Shown in pieces: positions 12,668 through 23,146 of a stretch of DNA of 64,000 bases; positions within the stretch are counted from its first letter, which is position 1; each line of letters begins with the position of its first letter. The position numbers were made by a program, and so were the translations under genes. The DNA lies in assembly GCF_009017415.1 (NCBI RefSeq), contig NC_092403.1, positions 992,001-1,056,000 of the forward strand. The letters are read 5' to 3'. The notes beneath the pieces were generated by a model that saw nothing but the letters and a program-made list of their open reading frames with translations, did no database searches and had not been told where the DNA came from. This DNA comes from Aspergillus flavus (lineage: Eukaryota; Ascomycota; Eurotiomycetes; Eurotiales; Aspergillaceae).

Positions 12668-13371
12668 TTAATCCCTCTTCGGCTTCTTAGTTCCGTATTT
12701 CGATCTGCTGGTCAACCGATTGGCAACACCACCCTACAACGACGTCAGCACCCACACGCTCAATCTACCCAACAGCAGGTAACAAAAGAGCAACATACCA
12801 AATCCATAGCACCACGGACCAAATGATACTTCACACCAGGGCAATCCTGAGCACGTCCACCGCGAACTAGAACAACACTGTGCTGCTGCACATTATGGCC
12901 TACAAATCATCCAAGTCAGCATCAAACCCCAAAGCTACCACCAGAATAGGAGGACAAACCTTCACCAGGAATATAAGCCGTAACCACCTTGCCGCTACTC
13001 AAACGTACTCTTGCCGTCTTCCGCTCACCGGAGTTGGGCTTCTTCGGCTTCGTGATACCAGTCTTCAAGCACACACCCTTCATCTCAGGTCTGTCCTTCA
13101 GCGCAGGGGACCGGGCACGACGCGCCCGTTGGGCAACACGGCATCCGCGACGGACTTGGTTGTAGGTAGCCTGGCGGAACGGAGAGGTCGAGAACTGGCG
13201 GATAGCAAGGCTGGGAGTAGTAGCGGCTGCGACGGCCGTGGGTGTGCGGAGGACGGGCTGGAACCGGGGGATGGAGTATGAAGGCTTAGGGGCGGCGATA
13301 GCAGAAAACGCGGGACGCTGGATGATTGTCCGCAGCGTGCGGAGAGTGAGGGAGGAGACGAATGGCGGCAT
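12668..13371 (-). CDS. Mitochondrial small-subunit ribosomal protein uS12m
   Basis: Decoding-centre protein S12 of the mitoribosome. Exons 13371..12960, 12899..12799 and 12733..12668 (introns 60 and 65 nt) give 192 residues. The first ~75 residues form an Arg/Ser/Ala-rich mitochondrial presequence ([19 protein letters not shown] and IRQFSTSPF). The uS12 fold follows: [47 protein letters not shown], and after the intron [20 protein letters not shown] and [13 protein letters not shown]. The PNSGE and GEGHN loops are the accuracy-determining loops of S12. The C-terminus [11 protein letters not shown] is canonical. The gene is divergent from UMP1 with only 358 bp between starts. Confidence 0.94.
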
Positions 13372-13729
13372 TGTGTGTGAGAAGCGTGGTGATGTTGTTG
13401 CCTTCTTTTCTGTCTCGGAGGTTCTGGTATGATTGATCGGGGATAATTTGCGATAGCGCTCACGTGATGTGTTTACTGACTGAGAATCGGATTTGCGGAG
13501 GTGGTGGTTAGGGTATACCGGAGGAGCTGTGGACGCGCTATCCTCCCGTTGCCTTGTCAGGTCTATCGTCAGAGCTTCGGTATCTGTCTAACCTCCACTA
13601 CGCTTTCAGTTCGGCTTCCATCTTGAACGTCCCCATCTTCCTCCACCATACACCATAGACACTGGTATCTCTCATATCTCGATTAATCCAACCTATAGTA
13701 TTATAAATCTCACACTCAAATCCACCACA
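13372..13729. promoter_or_regulatory. Divergent promoter region (uS12m / UMP1)
   Basis: 358 bp shared upstream region containing a GC-rich GGAGGTGGTGGTTAGGG patch near 13498-13514 and an AT-rich TATAGTATTATAAATC stretch at about 13693-13708, 22-37 bp before the UMP1 ATG. No element was assigned beyond that. Confidence 0.5.
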
Positions 13730-14433
13730 ATGGTACGTCCTCACCCCATCCACCACCATCCCAGAACTAGTTATACAACACCTCAACCAAGCAAAGCAAC
13801 CCATCCAGCTAACATAAAGAAAAAAGTCTCTCCGCATCGCCCCAGCCACAAACTACCGCACCCAAACAACCAACACAACCACCCGTCAAAACATCCCCAT
13901 CTCCCTCCCGCACCCCTCCAAAGGCGCCCCCTCAGCCCCCGGTCTCCCCGACACTCTCCGCGACAACATCACCCTCCCCGCCTCCCGGGGTCCTCCTTCC
14001 TCTCAATCCGAAATCCCCGCCTCCGCACACCCCCTCGAAGCCCGTCTGATCGCCTGGCGCCAAACGCAGGATGCAATGAAGATGGAGTCCCTGCGTCGGG
14101 CATACGGTATCGCGGAGCCCATCCGCCGTGGCATGGAACTGAAGCTCGTGCGGGATGGATCTTTCCGGCCGGCCGTGTTGGGAGGTGCAAAGGCCGGCAA
14201 TGTTCATGAGGATATTCTTGTGCTCGGTGGACGGGATACGGAAGTTGGGTGGGAGGATGTGTTCAAAGGTTCGTCATTGCTCTCCTCTTATGCCTATATA
14301 TCTCTACTTATAGTACCTGGGGTTTGTTCTCGAGGATCGGATCTTCATATACTAACTCAACACAGGAGATGAGTTCAGAGAACCACCCACTTTCCACGAC
14401 GAGATGGAGAAGAGGCTGCGGATGGATTTCTAA
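13730..14433 (+). CDS. Proteasome maturation factor Ump1/POMP
   Basis: Chaperone of 20S proteasome half-mer dimerisation. Exons 13730..13732, 13827..14268 and 14366..14433 (introns 94 and 97 nt) give 170 residues. The first exon is the start codon alone, followed directly by a strong GTACGT donor; splicing produces MSLRIAPATNYRTQ, the conserved Ump1 N-terminus. The body shows SAPGLPDTLRDNITLPAS, the Ump1 core MKMESLRRAYGIAEPIRRGM and ELKLVRDGSFRPAVLGG, then HEDILVLGGRDTEVGWEDVF and a C-terminus ending in RLRMDF. The frame running on from the unspliced ATG gives a Pro/His-rich nonsense protein, which supports the micro-exon model. The acceptor AAAAAAG/TCT is weak in pyrimidines. Confidence 0.9.
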
Positions 14434-15472
14434 GCTACGTTTCGAATACCGGTTCCTGGTTTCCGTTTATGCTTCGTTGGTCTCGTTTATTTAATTCATT
14501 GTATGGGTCGTTATGATTCTTTCTTCTCGATACAGGCGGGATGTGAACAAGAGGATTTGAAATTTCGCCCAGTCATGATTTGATGGGCAATTACTACTAG
14601 ATGCAATTAGACATACGGGTTGCATGGACGAATAGTTGGGCCACACGTACTGGTCGGTGATCATACTAAGCCGAAGAGCAGATTTAAGGGGAATGTTGTA
14701 CTCCTTTCGTGTAGCGATGCTGTTGTTCGTACGTCGCTTGTACGTCGCCGAGCCATGTTACACCGTTAGAAGCCACAGGCCTTTGCGCTACCTCAATTAC
14801 TTCTAGCCATGGAATGTTTTCATAGCATTCCTCAAGTAGAGACATCAGCATAGAATTAGGCACCATGATGACTTCGTCAAGCGAAGATAGATATGATATT
14901 TACGGCAGGACTATGGAAGGAGTGGGAAAGCCAATCTTGTGCTTAGTGATGAAAAAGAATATAAAGAATCTGCTAATATGTAGACACATGCTGACGAACA
15001 ACAGCTAGGAGGATCAAAGAAATAGGGTATATACGAACGGGGTGAAGGACAAGAGCAGCGTCGAGCAACTCGAGTGGTTATGCAAACAGATGGAAACCAT
15101 AAAACCAGAACACACTAAGAGTACCACACAAATGCCTCAGTGCTGGAAGAGCAAATATTAACAACCGGAACGCCGTCCCTGTTTACGGTCACAATTGGCC
15201 AAGTAGATATCCCGCATCAAGGCCACAGAGCGATGGCCATGCCAAAGCGCTCACAAATAAAAGGAGAGCAAACCAAAAACAAGATAGACGGATGGGGGTA
15301 TGGGACGTAATGAGTCCATCGCGCCCAAGAGTAACCCAACTAGACAAGACATCTTGTGATATTCAACAGACCACGGAGGTGCATTGTCAGAACCGGAAGG
15401 CCAGGTTACGTCGGAGCTGGATAAGGATACAACCCCCATCATCGGTATGTGCATATACAGGATCCAATGAGC
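14434..15472. other. Convergent 3' intergenic region
   Basis: About 1.04 kb between convergent stops. Short ORFs only (60-85 codons), with no conserved features. No RNA gene was recognised. Confidence 0.5.
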
Positions 15473-16395
15473 CTATTGGATTATACAACGACACCCCGGG
15501 CTGCGTTCACTGGCTTCACGTTCCCGCGGGTACTGTGGTTTAGAGCCTTTGGCGTCCTCCTCATCGACAAGTTCCTGAGGTTTGACTGTCATGTGCACCA
15601 CATTGGGGGCATCACGGCTGAATTTGGAGTCTGGAATTGAATTAGCACCTCGCCAAGTAACATTCTGTTTGGTAAACATATAGCATACCTGTGAGAGGCG
15701 CTTTATCGTCGAGCAATTTACCAAACGAGATCAGTCGAATGTAACTCGGCGATGATGGTCGCGGTTCCCAATCTAAACAGATGCGCACGTTAGTTTTAGT
15801 TGATCTCACGCGGCCCGGTTTTTGATAGCTGTCTGCGCCCATACATACCTTGTCGCCATTCCCTCCAGATCAATTCCTTGAGCGTGTAGACGCTCATAGC
15901 AAAAGGATCGTTGTTTTCCACATTCACTGACCGCTTTTGGAGATACTTTCCATCGATCTTGAACGGATGCCGCGAACCAGACGTCAAAAGTAATGTAATC
16001 ATCAGCGACGGGCCCTGGTCTTCCTCCTTCGCCTCCGATTCCTGCGATGGCTGCTCCACAGGGGGCGCCTCAGGGGCCGAGGCCCCAGACTCAGCGGCGG
16101 GTGCATTGAGAGTCGGGAGAGTACTCGCATCACTTGGTGATTGGGGTGGAGGAGCGCTTTCGCCGCCGGCGAGAGGTTGCGCATCGGACATTTCGGTCGC
16201 TATATGTTGCTGGGGGGTACTTTCATGATGGCCAGGAGTAAGCGGATTCGCTGCCAGTTCTGGGGCTGAAGCAGGAGTGGAGGCTGATTGCACATTGGAT
16301 TCTTGGGAATGTACAGCGGTGGTAGGGACCGAATGCTCGTTATTATCTCCAAGTCGCAGACTGTCCGTCTTTAAATTGTCGTCGTTGGAGGCCAT
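15473..16395 (-). CDS. Membrane-anchored ubiquitin-fold (UBL3/MUB-like, Rad60-SLD_2 type) protein with CaaX box
   Basis: Exons 16395..15849, 15772..15689 and 15630..15473 (introns 76 and 58 nt) give 262 residues. Residues 1 to ~150 are low complexity (Ser/Pro/Ala/Glu/Gln) and probably disordered. A ubiquitin-like fold follows: SLMITLLLTSGSRHPFKID, DPFAMSVYTLKELIWREW, SYIRLISFGKLLDDKAPL and NVVHMTVKP, i.e. the beta-grasp order with an 'LI..GK.L.D...L' block as in UBL3. The protein ends in GCRCIIQ, where CIIQ is a CaaX prenylation box with an additional upstream Cys for possible palmitoylation. In plants and animals such MUB proteins tether E2 enzymes to the plasma membrane or sort proteins into vesicles; the fungal role is not known to me. 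The frame upstream of the ATG is open but lacks another ATG. Confidence 0.82.
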
Positions 16396-19300
16396 GTTTA
16401 AACGTGGTTTCCTCTGATGGCCGCTCACACTGGGAAGAGAAAACAATGATGGAATATGACAGCTTGATGGGGATGAGGACGGTCGGGGTGTTAAACGAGG
16501 GAAACGGTGATTGATTGATATTCTACTCTGATAGGGACAAGGATGGCGGAACAGTTGTTTGCCAAGTGGGGGAAGGGGAAGAAGGACCGATAAACGAGAG
16601 GATAGAACGAAGATGAGCCAGCGATCCGCGGCTAAAAGAAAGGAGACGGGAGTGGGTTTGAATTGAAGGGTAAAAACGAGGTACAGGCCAAACGGAGGAA
16701 CCAAACGGAGTGGTTCTATTTCGGGAGAAGGATGAAGGGGGCCATGCGACCGACGAAACACAAGCGATAAAGGAGAGGAGTAGGGAGTGAGTGCAGTGTT
16801 GCGTCTTGTGTACTTTGTACCCGGTACTACACAGACCGTAGGTAAATCTGGGGAGGGGAGAAGTCTAGAAAGAAGGCGAGGAAGGGCCAGAAGAGCTGAG
16901 ACAGTTGGTCGAAGAGAGAGGAGAAGCTTTGCTAACGGGCGAGATGTCTTTGAGCCCCGGCAAACTGCCAGTAAGAGAAGACGAAGATTGGTACTTGGGG
17001 GGGCGGAGAAGAAGGGGAGGAAAAGGGAAAGAAAGGCGGTGATCTGGTTGGTCTGCTAGTCTTGCCGTATGGAGTCGTTTACTAGTACTTTTATGTACTT
17101 GTATGTACATGGTACCTTGGTAGCTTTGGTGTAGAAACTATTTGAATGACAGTTTCCACTCAATCTAGACAAACAATGGACTTCTTTCCTTGAAAGATCT
17201 CACTCTTCTCTTCATTCCAACTGAGAAGATGGCACATCGGGCAACGTTGGCGTGATTGATTGCCGATCGGCTCGGCGCGTGCGGAGATCCTGCAGCATGA
17301 AATGGTACGGACATATGTATGACGTGGTTTCGTTTAAACCCTTTCCTCGGATTGAATTAAGCTATTCTTGACTTACATATCTTGCTTATCTGCGCACATC
17401 AGGCTAGGACAATATTGTTCTTACCTGTGTTGAGTGGAAACAGCTTCAGGGACATATATAAAGTTTTAGTTAGGGTTATGTCATTCACGCCTCAGCAACT
17501 AACATGGTTGACCTTTGCCAGCTGTCTCTGTGATAAACCAACTAAGGCCCAGAAAAAGCAAATCAGAGCCTTTCTTTGTCTATTAGAAATATCTTTTCAA
17601 CCAGGACGCTCCTGCTTCAAATGCTCCGGCATTGATTGTCTTACAGTGTATCCTGTCAAACCAAAGAGCTAGGATACCACAACACATACACATGAAAGGT
17701 GCACCCTAAACAAGTTTCTAAATTAGAATTCAATGAATCCTTGAACTGGTCAGATGTTCTATTTCCAATTTTGTAAGTAGATTCTAGATTGGTTCAATTG
17801 GAGTACTCCTTGGAGAATTATGCCCATACACCGTTTTTCAAAATCAGCACGGTGCTTGAAACAAGCGTAACCTAAGATTAGATTCTGCAGAGAGTACCCA
17901 ATTTAGGTTGGTGGATCTGCCCTTCATTCATGAATTTGTAAGTAGCACTTCGGGATCAGAGACCTCTCTTGCCGAGCGTGTTACCCTAAATATCGTACTA
18001 TAGTATGAGCTTTGAAGAAGGTCTCACAGATGATGTCACGGCCATCTCAACCAGAGGCTTCCGTTGTATGTGCTTTAGAGTATGTTCATTTTGATGGCTT
18101 TTCCACCACTGCTGCTACTTTATAGGGCAGTGGACTATTGTACCAAGCTGTAATCCCGCTATAGACAAAGGACGACTTGCTCGTTCCAATTGAATTATTT
18201 GCTTGATTCAGTACTTCATTGCCTATGAGAGTATCAGTCAATTCAAGGCTGCCATTATTAAGAGCTTATGTAGGGCTCTTTCTGAAAACCATGCTGTTCC
18301 CAAGGCAGAATTTAGACTAAGAGTAGAAGAGATCCCATAAGCTTTCCACACCACAATAATTAACCCAACATGCCTCAATCATAGCTTCCGACATCCTATA
18401 TCAAGTGCCTCACAGTTCAGTCCGTTTCGTCGCCCGAATGGCTATCTACCCAAGAAATCTGCTCTGGACCATACGATTTGGCTGTGTCAAGGATGGCCTT
18501 CCAGGCAAATCACACGTGAGGAGATGAAAAGCTTCATAATAGTCTGGCGCCGTCTCTCCTGTGGTTTTTTAGTCTCATACTGAATGTGCGCACACAGACA
18601 ATGAGTTGTTCTTTTCCACGATTGGTTGTAAGCATCTAAGGATCAGAATCACGCCTCCCTTTCATGGTCTCAGGATTTATAAGCATAGAAGGATGCAGAC
18701 ACCCGAAAATATATGAAGACCTCTTGTTGGCCAAAGGTCCAATGTTTTGTTTTTCTAAGTGGAGATCAAGCAAGGAGGATTGGAATGCTACCTACCCCGT
18801 ACCTAGTTGAGGACCCATTGACCAGTGTACACTCTTACCCCACACACCCTGACGCTAATGTGGTAGTTCGTACCATTATATCTAAATAAAGTGCTGATCA
18901 TCGACAAGAAACTCCTATTAGTCGGAAAGTATTTTCAGAAATGGTTGGGTAGTGCACTTCGGCTGCAGGTGCTTGGGAGCCGCGCTGATCGCTGTTATAT
19001 ATCTGGACTCCTGAGTCATGGCTTCGTAGGTCCAGCATACCCCTTCCTCAACCATTCAGATGTAGCTTAGTCTTTTCGTTCTGTCCATTTCCTGAGTAAG
19101 ATACATCTTATTGAATGACTGCTTTCATGTTAGTCTGCCATGGCGACTTTGCGTTTGATAAAGACTCCCTGCTCTGTTCAAGATGTCAAAATTCTCTGAG
19201 TATTCTTTGCCTAACAATTAACAAGATCTAAATCTGAAGCGCCTGACAGCGCACATTGATGTAAGAACCGTTTTTTCAGCGATTTTCGTACTTGCATTTG

Positions 19301-21057
19301 CATATAGTAAAGGATGTTCAAGTTTGACTTGAACTCTAAACCCCATAAGATATACCTTAGGGATCGACGCTTGAAAGCGTGCGAATCCCTTAACAAGGCG
19401 AGTTGATCTGGCAAGCTTCCTCGCCTAATCAAAGAAGGCATTCAAAGAAGGCATGTCTTAAGAGAAGCAAGGGAAAGCAGCTCACAATGTCAGGTGATGT
19501 TTTGATCAACGCCCTATATACTCAAATCGAAATAAGCAACCAATAAGTGGGTCTTGAACCGTAAGAATGGTATGTAAGTTGGTTGATTGATAATAAATCC
19601 CCGTTCATTAAGAAGAAAATGCTCTCGAGAAATTTAGGGGTACGTATAATTCTCTATCTCCCTCGAAGAGTGAGGCATTTTGATGCCGCGATACCCTAGA
19701 AAAATCTCGTGACAAATTGGGATGATTTTGCGATCTTCTAAATCACTAGAAGAAAAGATTTTTCTTATGATAACCCACTAAATTCTCTATTTATAGGCTG
19801 ATAAGAACCGGGTAAAACGGCTATCTTAATGGCGCGAGAAATTGCCGAAAATCCTGTTCTTTTAGTGTACTGTAGTTATATGTCGCCTCATCAGTCATAC
19901 AATTGAATAATTTGTTACTCGGTAGGGCCCAAGCTAGACTGTCTCCACTTAGTGTCGCGATTTTTTTCGTACTGTGTCCACTGTCTCCCTGATCTACGAG
20001 GTACCCATACAAAGTATGCACAACGAAAGTATAATATTAACCCTCTACAGTAAAAGGAGACGAAAGAAAAGGGAGTGACCAATTATAGAACCCAGGTGAT
20101 TCATTCTTCTCATATGCTTTCATGCTTCGTAATGGCCAAATACATTGATGTCACTGTCCTGTAATTCATGATACATTCAGGGCCTAAATCCTAGACGGGA
20201 GATAGTAGTATGCCAATCCTATGACAGGGATGCTCTCACGCCACTCAACCGCTCTAACAATCGACGTCTTACAACAATGGACTTTTTTCGTTTTCTGCCA
20301 GGTCACCTGCCAGGCAAACCTTCTGCTCTCACCTGACTAAGGCTCGAATGTGTTCATAGGAGATGAGCAAAAGTCGGACGGGGTCCAGATAAGAGTCGGT
20401 GGGTCCCTTGCCTTCTGGAATGTCTGAACTATAGAGCATTTCAGTACTTCCTTACCTTAGCTCTATCATCGCCTGATCGCCACAACAGGATTCCTGCGGT
20501 CTAATAACTGGAAAGTCGCATTGCACACCCCCTGACTATCGTGACATCACTTCCAACTGAGGGACGCGTTGACAATAGCAAAGTAGACAGTTCGTCCCAA
20601 TGAATTGGACACAGATAATTATTAAGGTATCGAATCATCCGATGGCAATGCAAGGTCATTTGCCTGTCATACCTTGGGTCGAAATAGATGTGCCCGTTTG
20701 AGATCCCTCAGCCGTGGTACCCGAGCAGACTAAACGTCTAGCTGAAGTCAAGTGGGCCTTCCCAGATGCTATCATGCAATTCTTGGTTTCTGATATGCAG
20801 AGTCTCCGCGGCAGATATCTTTTGATGCAATCCAAAAGTCTAGTCTCCTGGACTGGGTCTAGATTTGGTCGGGTCATATGCCCAAGTTCCCAACAACATT
20901 GAGCATTGTTTTTTTAAAGCTGCAAGCTGTACTGCCACTCCGACCACTATTTACATACGATGTTCCTCCTAAATAATTTGATTTTCGCTGATTCAAGCCT
21001 TCTCATCTCACCCATATCATGATATTGCTACAGTCATCGCTACACATCTCCGACCAT
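16396..21057. other. Gene-poor 4.7-kb region with possible relics
   Basis: The first ~700 bp are the pyrimidine-rich (minus strand) leader/promoter of the ubiquitin-fold gene, including a C/T-dense block at about 16860-17050. From about 17100 to 20900 the sequence is AT-rich, and the longest ORFs are 60-96 codons without recognisable domains. A minus-strand stretch near 18431-18515 reads FAWKAILDTAKSYGPEQ and on to a stop, which looks like a protein tail but has a stop immediately before it. A minus-strand ORF at 19821-20021 is likewise isolated. No terminal inverted repeats, tRNA or intact transposase was recognised. Confidence 0.5.
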
Positions 21058-22528
21058 ATGACCCGGACTAAGTCCAGTGAGCCTGAGCTCACTATCAATT
21101 TCACCGAGCCTGCGGTGTTCATACCTACATACACACATAAACCCGCCGTCCTGAGGGGTTCTTGTGTATTGAAGGTTAAGGAGACGTTAATGGTGAAGAG
21201 ATTAACAGTCAATTTTCGCGGGGTATCTCATGTACACTGGCCACATGGTAAGAAACTCAAGATGCAGATGCGGTTGAACGAACCGCTCGACGACAAAAAC
21301 GCCTGAGATTTGCCTAACAGAACGCAGGTCTTCACGATTCGAATACTATTACGGATCGTACGCTAACGGTGTTCGGTCCGGACATATCAGGGACTGGACC
21401 CCAAAGCCACGCCGATCAGGATACTCTAGGAATGTTGGAAACGGGTAGTATGGAATGCCACACATCGCGTCAAAAATGCGGATTGTGGGGTGCTATCACG
21501 AACAAGTTATGTTCAAAATGCAAAAGTACCGCAGCGCCAGATTATCAGCTATTGTCTCCCGGTACCTATACTTACAACTTCGAAATGATATTGCCTCCTG
21601 AGTTGCCGGAATCTGTTAATGTACGACGAAGCCATGTTCGATATAATGTCCGAGCATGTCTAGAATTCCCAGGCCATTTCAGGCATAACATTGTCCAGAA
21701 CATGCCGATCGCTGCCATCCATTGTCCGGCAGAGGACTTCGTGGAGGATGCAGAGCCGGTTTACATTGCCCGGGCCTGGAAGCGTTTGCTCCGATGCGAC
21801 ATCCTCATGTCGAGAAGAGGCGCTCCTCTCTGTCATAACTTACCTGTGACCGTGTCTTTTACCGAGCTGGCCAATGCGAGGTTCCATGGGTTGCAGATAT
21901 ATATTTCGGAGAACGTTCAATTCCTCCGAAAAGATGGTGTTGTTTCCTACCTCGGACCTTTCAAGAGGAGACTCTTATATGAAGCGGCGGAAGATTTTGT
22001 GCCCACTTTGCCGCCCTATAGGTTGGGTGAATATGATGACCACCTTTCAGAAAAGAGCGGCTTTGGTGTACAAGAGAGTGTGGTGCTTTCGGAATGCGAG
22101 GACAAACCCGTGACCTCCGAGGGCATGACGCTGAATATCGACTTGGCATTACCCACCTGCCAGGACCATTCTGAGGATAATTGGATGCACTTTAGCACTG
22201 AGTACAAGAGCGCAAGAGTGTCCCATTGGCTTGATGTAAGTCCGTCAGTGATTTGGTGCGAGAAAACTTTTAGTAATGACGCATCCAGTTTGTGTTTTCC
22301 ATGTCCAGACATGGGGCGCCGCCGGTCGTGCAGAAGATCGCCAGGGTTCCACTATCGCTGCGATCCTGTTATGCACAACACGCCAACGCGTCCCTACCAG
22401 CTTATTCACAGACATGTGAAATAAAGCCATTTAACGCAGTTCCCGCAGAGGGATGTTTTGACCAAGAATCTTTTGATCAAGGCCAGCACTGGTGGTCGGA
22501 GGACGACCAAAGATATTCTGTTTCTTGA
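21058..22528 (+). CDS. Arrestin-related (ART-type) protein
   Basis: Alpha-arrestins recruit Rsp5/HulA-type ubiquitin ligases to plasma-membrane transporters. Exons 21058..21247, 21328..22235 and 22289..22528 (introns 80 and 53 nt) give 445 residues; an in-frame ATG at 21019 would add 13. Arrestin-N: ELTINFTEPAVFIPTYTHKP, VLRGSCVLKV, LTVNFRGVSHVHWPHG, and SPGTYTYNFEMILPPELPES before VRYNVRACLEFPG. Arrestin-C: PVTVSFTELANARFHGLQIY, with the tail RVPLSLRSCYAQHANASLPA matching the 'hiLSC..tqaNtsLPAYs' block of CreD/ApyA-type proteins. That block is only in frame after the third exon is joined; reading through the second donor yields an unrelated end. No PPxY is present, and only LPAY occurs near the C-terminus. 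It is shorter than CreD (~600 residues). The gene lies directly upstream of a sugar transporter gene. Confidence 0.8.
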
Positions 22529-23146
22529 TGACGGGTTCGGGTTCCCGAAGGTTGACATAAGCTTCCACTTGGCTTTCATTGCAACCAATGAAGTGAATAG
22601 TTCGGGCTTGGAAAACTTGACGTCGACAAGTACCCATACAACCTTGGGACGACGAGCAAAAAAATTTTCACGCATGTTGTCTCCATCGGTGGGGACGACT
22701 CGTGACTGTGGTGGAATTAAAGTGTTCTGTGAGCGGGTATTACATCATTGCCATCGCACCGCGCTGGTTACCAGCTCCACCTCTACCTTTGATTCTACTC
22801 TCTATGGTGCTTTCAAGTGGCCCTTCATTGCTTCCTCCAGTCAAAGAAATCTGCCATGATGTCAAGGAACAATACTGCCCATGGTCTTCATCAATGTGGA
22901 GGTTGAACACATTCCCCCATAGGGTCTTCCTCCCACATTGGGGTACATGACGCCACAGGTTACCGCACGTAGTATCTCAGGTCGACGATTGTCGACCTGG
23001 AGCACCCTCGCTTAAAATCTGTCTGATCCTATCGTCCTGTACATAAGTTCTATTTCTCAGTCCAACCTCTTTTTAATATATCATTTTACTACTGCTCTCA
23101 TCCGGATATTGCGCATTGTGCTTCAACGTCGTATAGTATTCTCATC
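22529..23146. promoter_or_regulatory. Upstream region of the sugar transporter gene
   Basis: 618 bp between the arrestin stop and the transporter ATG. It contains a perfect inverted repeat (22978..22999) and a T-rich, TATA-like TTTTTAATATATC at about 23070-23082. Confidence 0.55.
22978..22999. promoter_or_regulatory. Perfect 9-bp inverted repeat with 4-nt spacer upstream of the sugar transporter
   Basis: CAGGTCGAC (22978..22986), GATT, GTCGACCTG (22991..22999). The arms are exact reverse complements and lie about 150-170 bp upstream of the transporter ATG. Position and symmetry fit a dimeric transcription-factor site. The GTCGAC core can also form a stable DNA or RNA hairpin. Confidence 0.6.

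Noticed and set aside
16396..16761. N-terminal extension of the ubiquitin-fold protein (frame open upstream)
   Set aside because: The frame has no ATG before 16395 and reads as low-complexity leader sequence. The family-like start is the first ATG.
22458..22950. Plus-strand frames overlapping and following the arrestin 3' exon
   Set aside because: They conflict with the conserved arrestin tail and show no family features.
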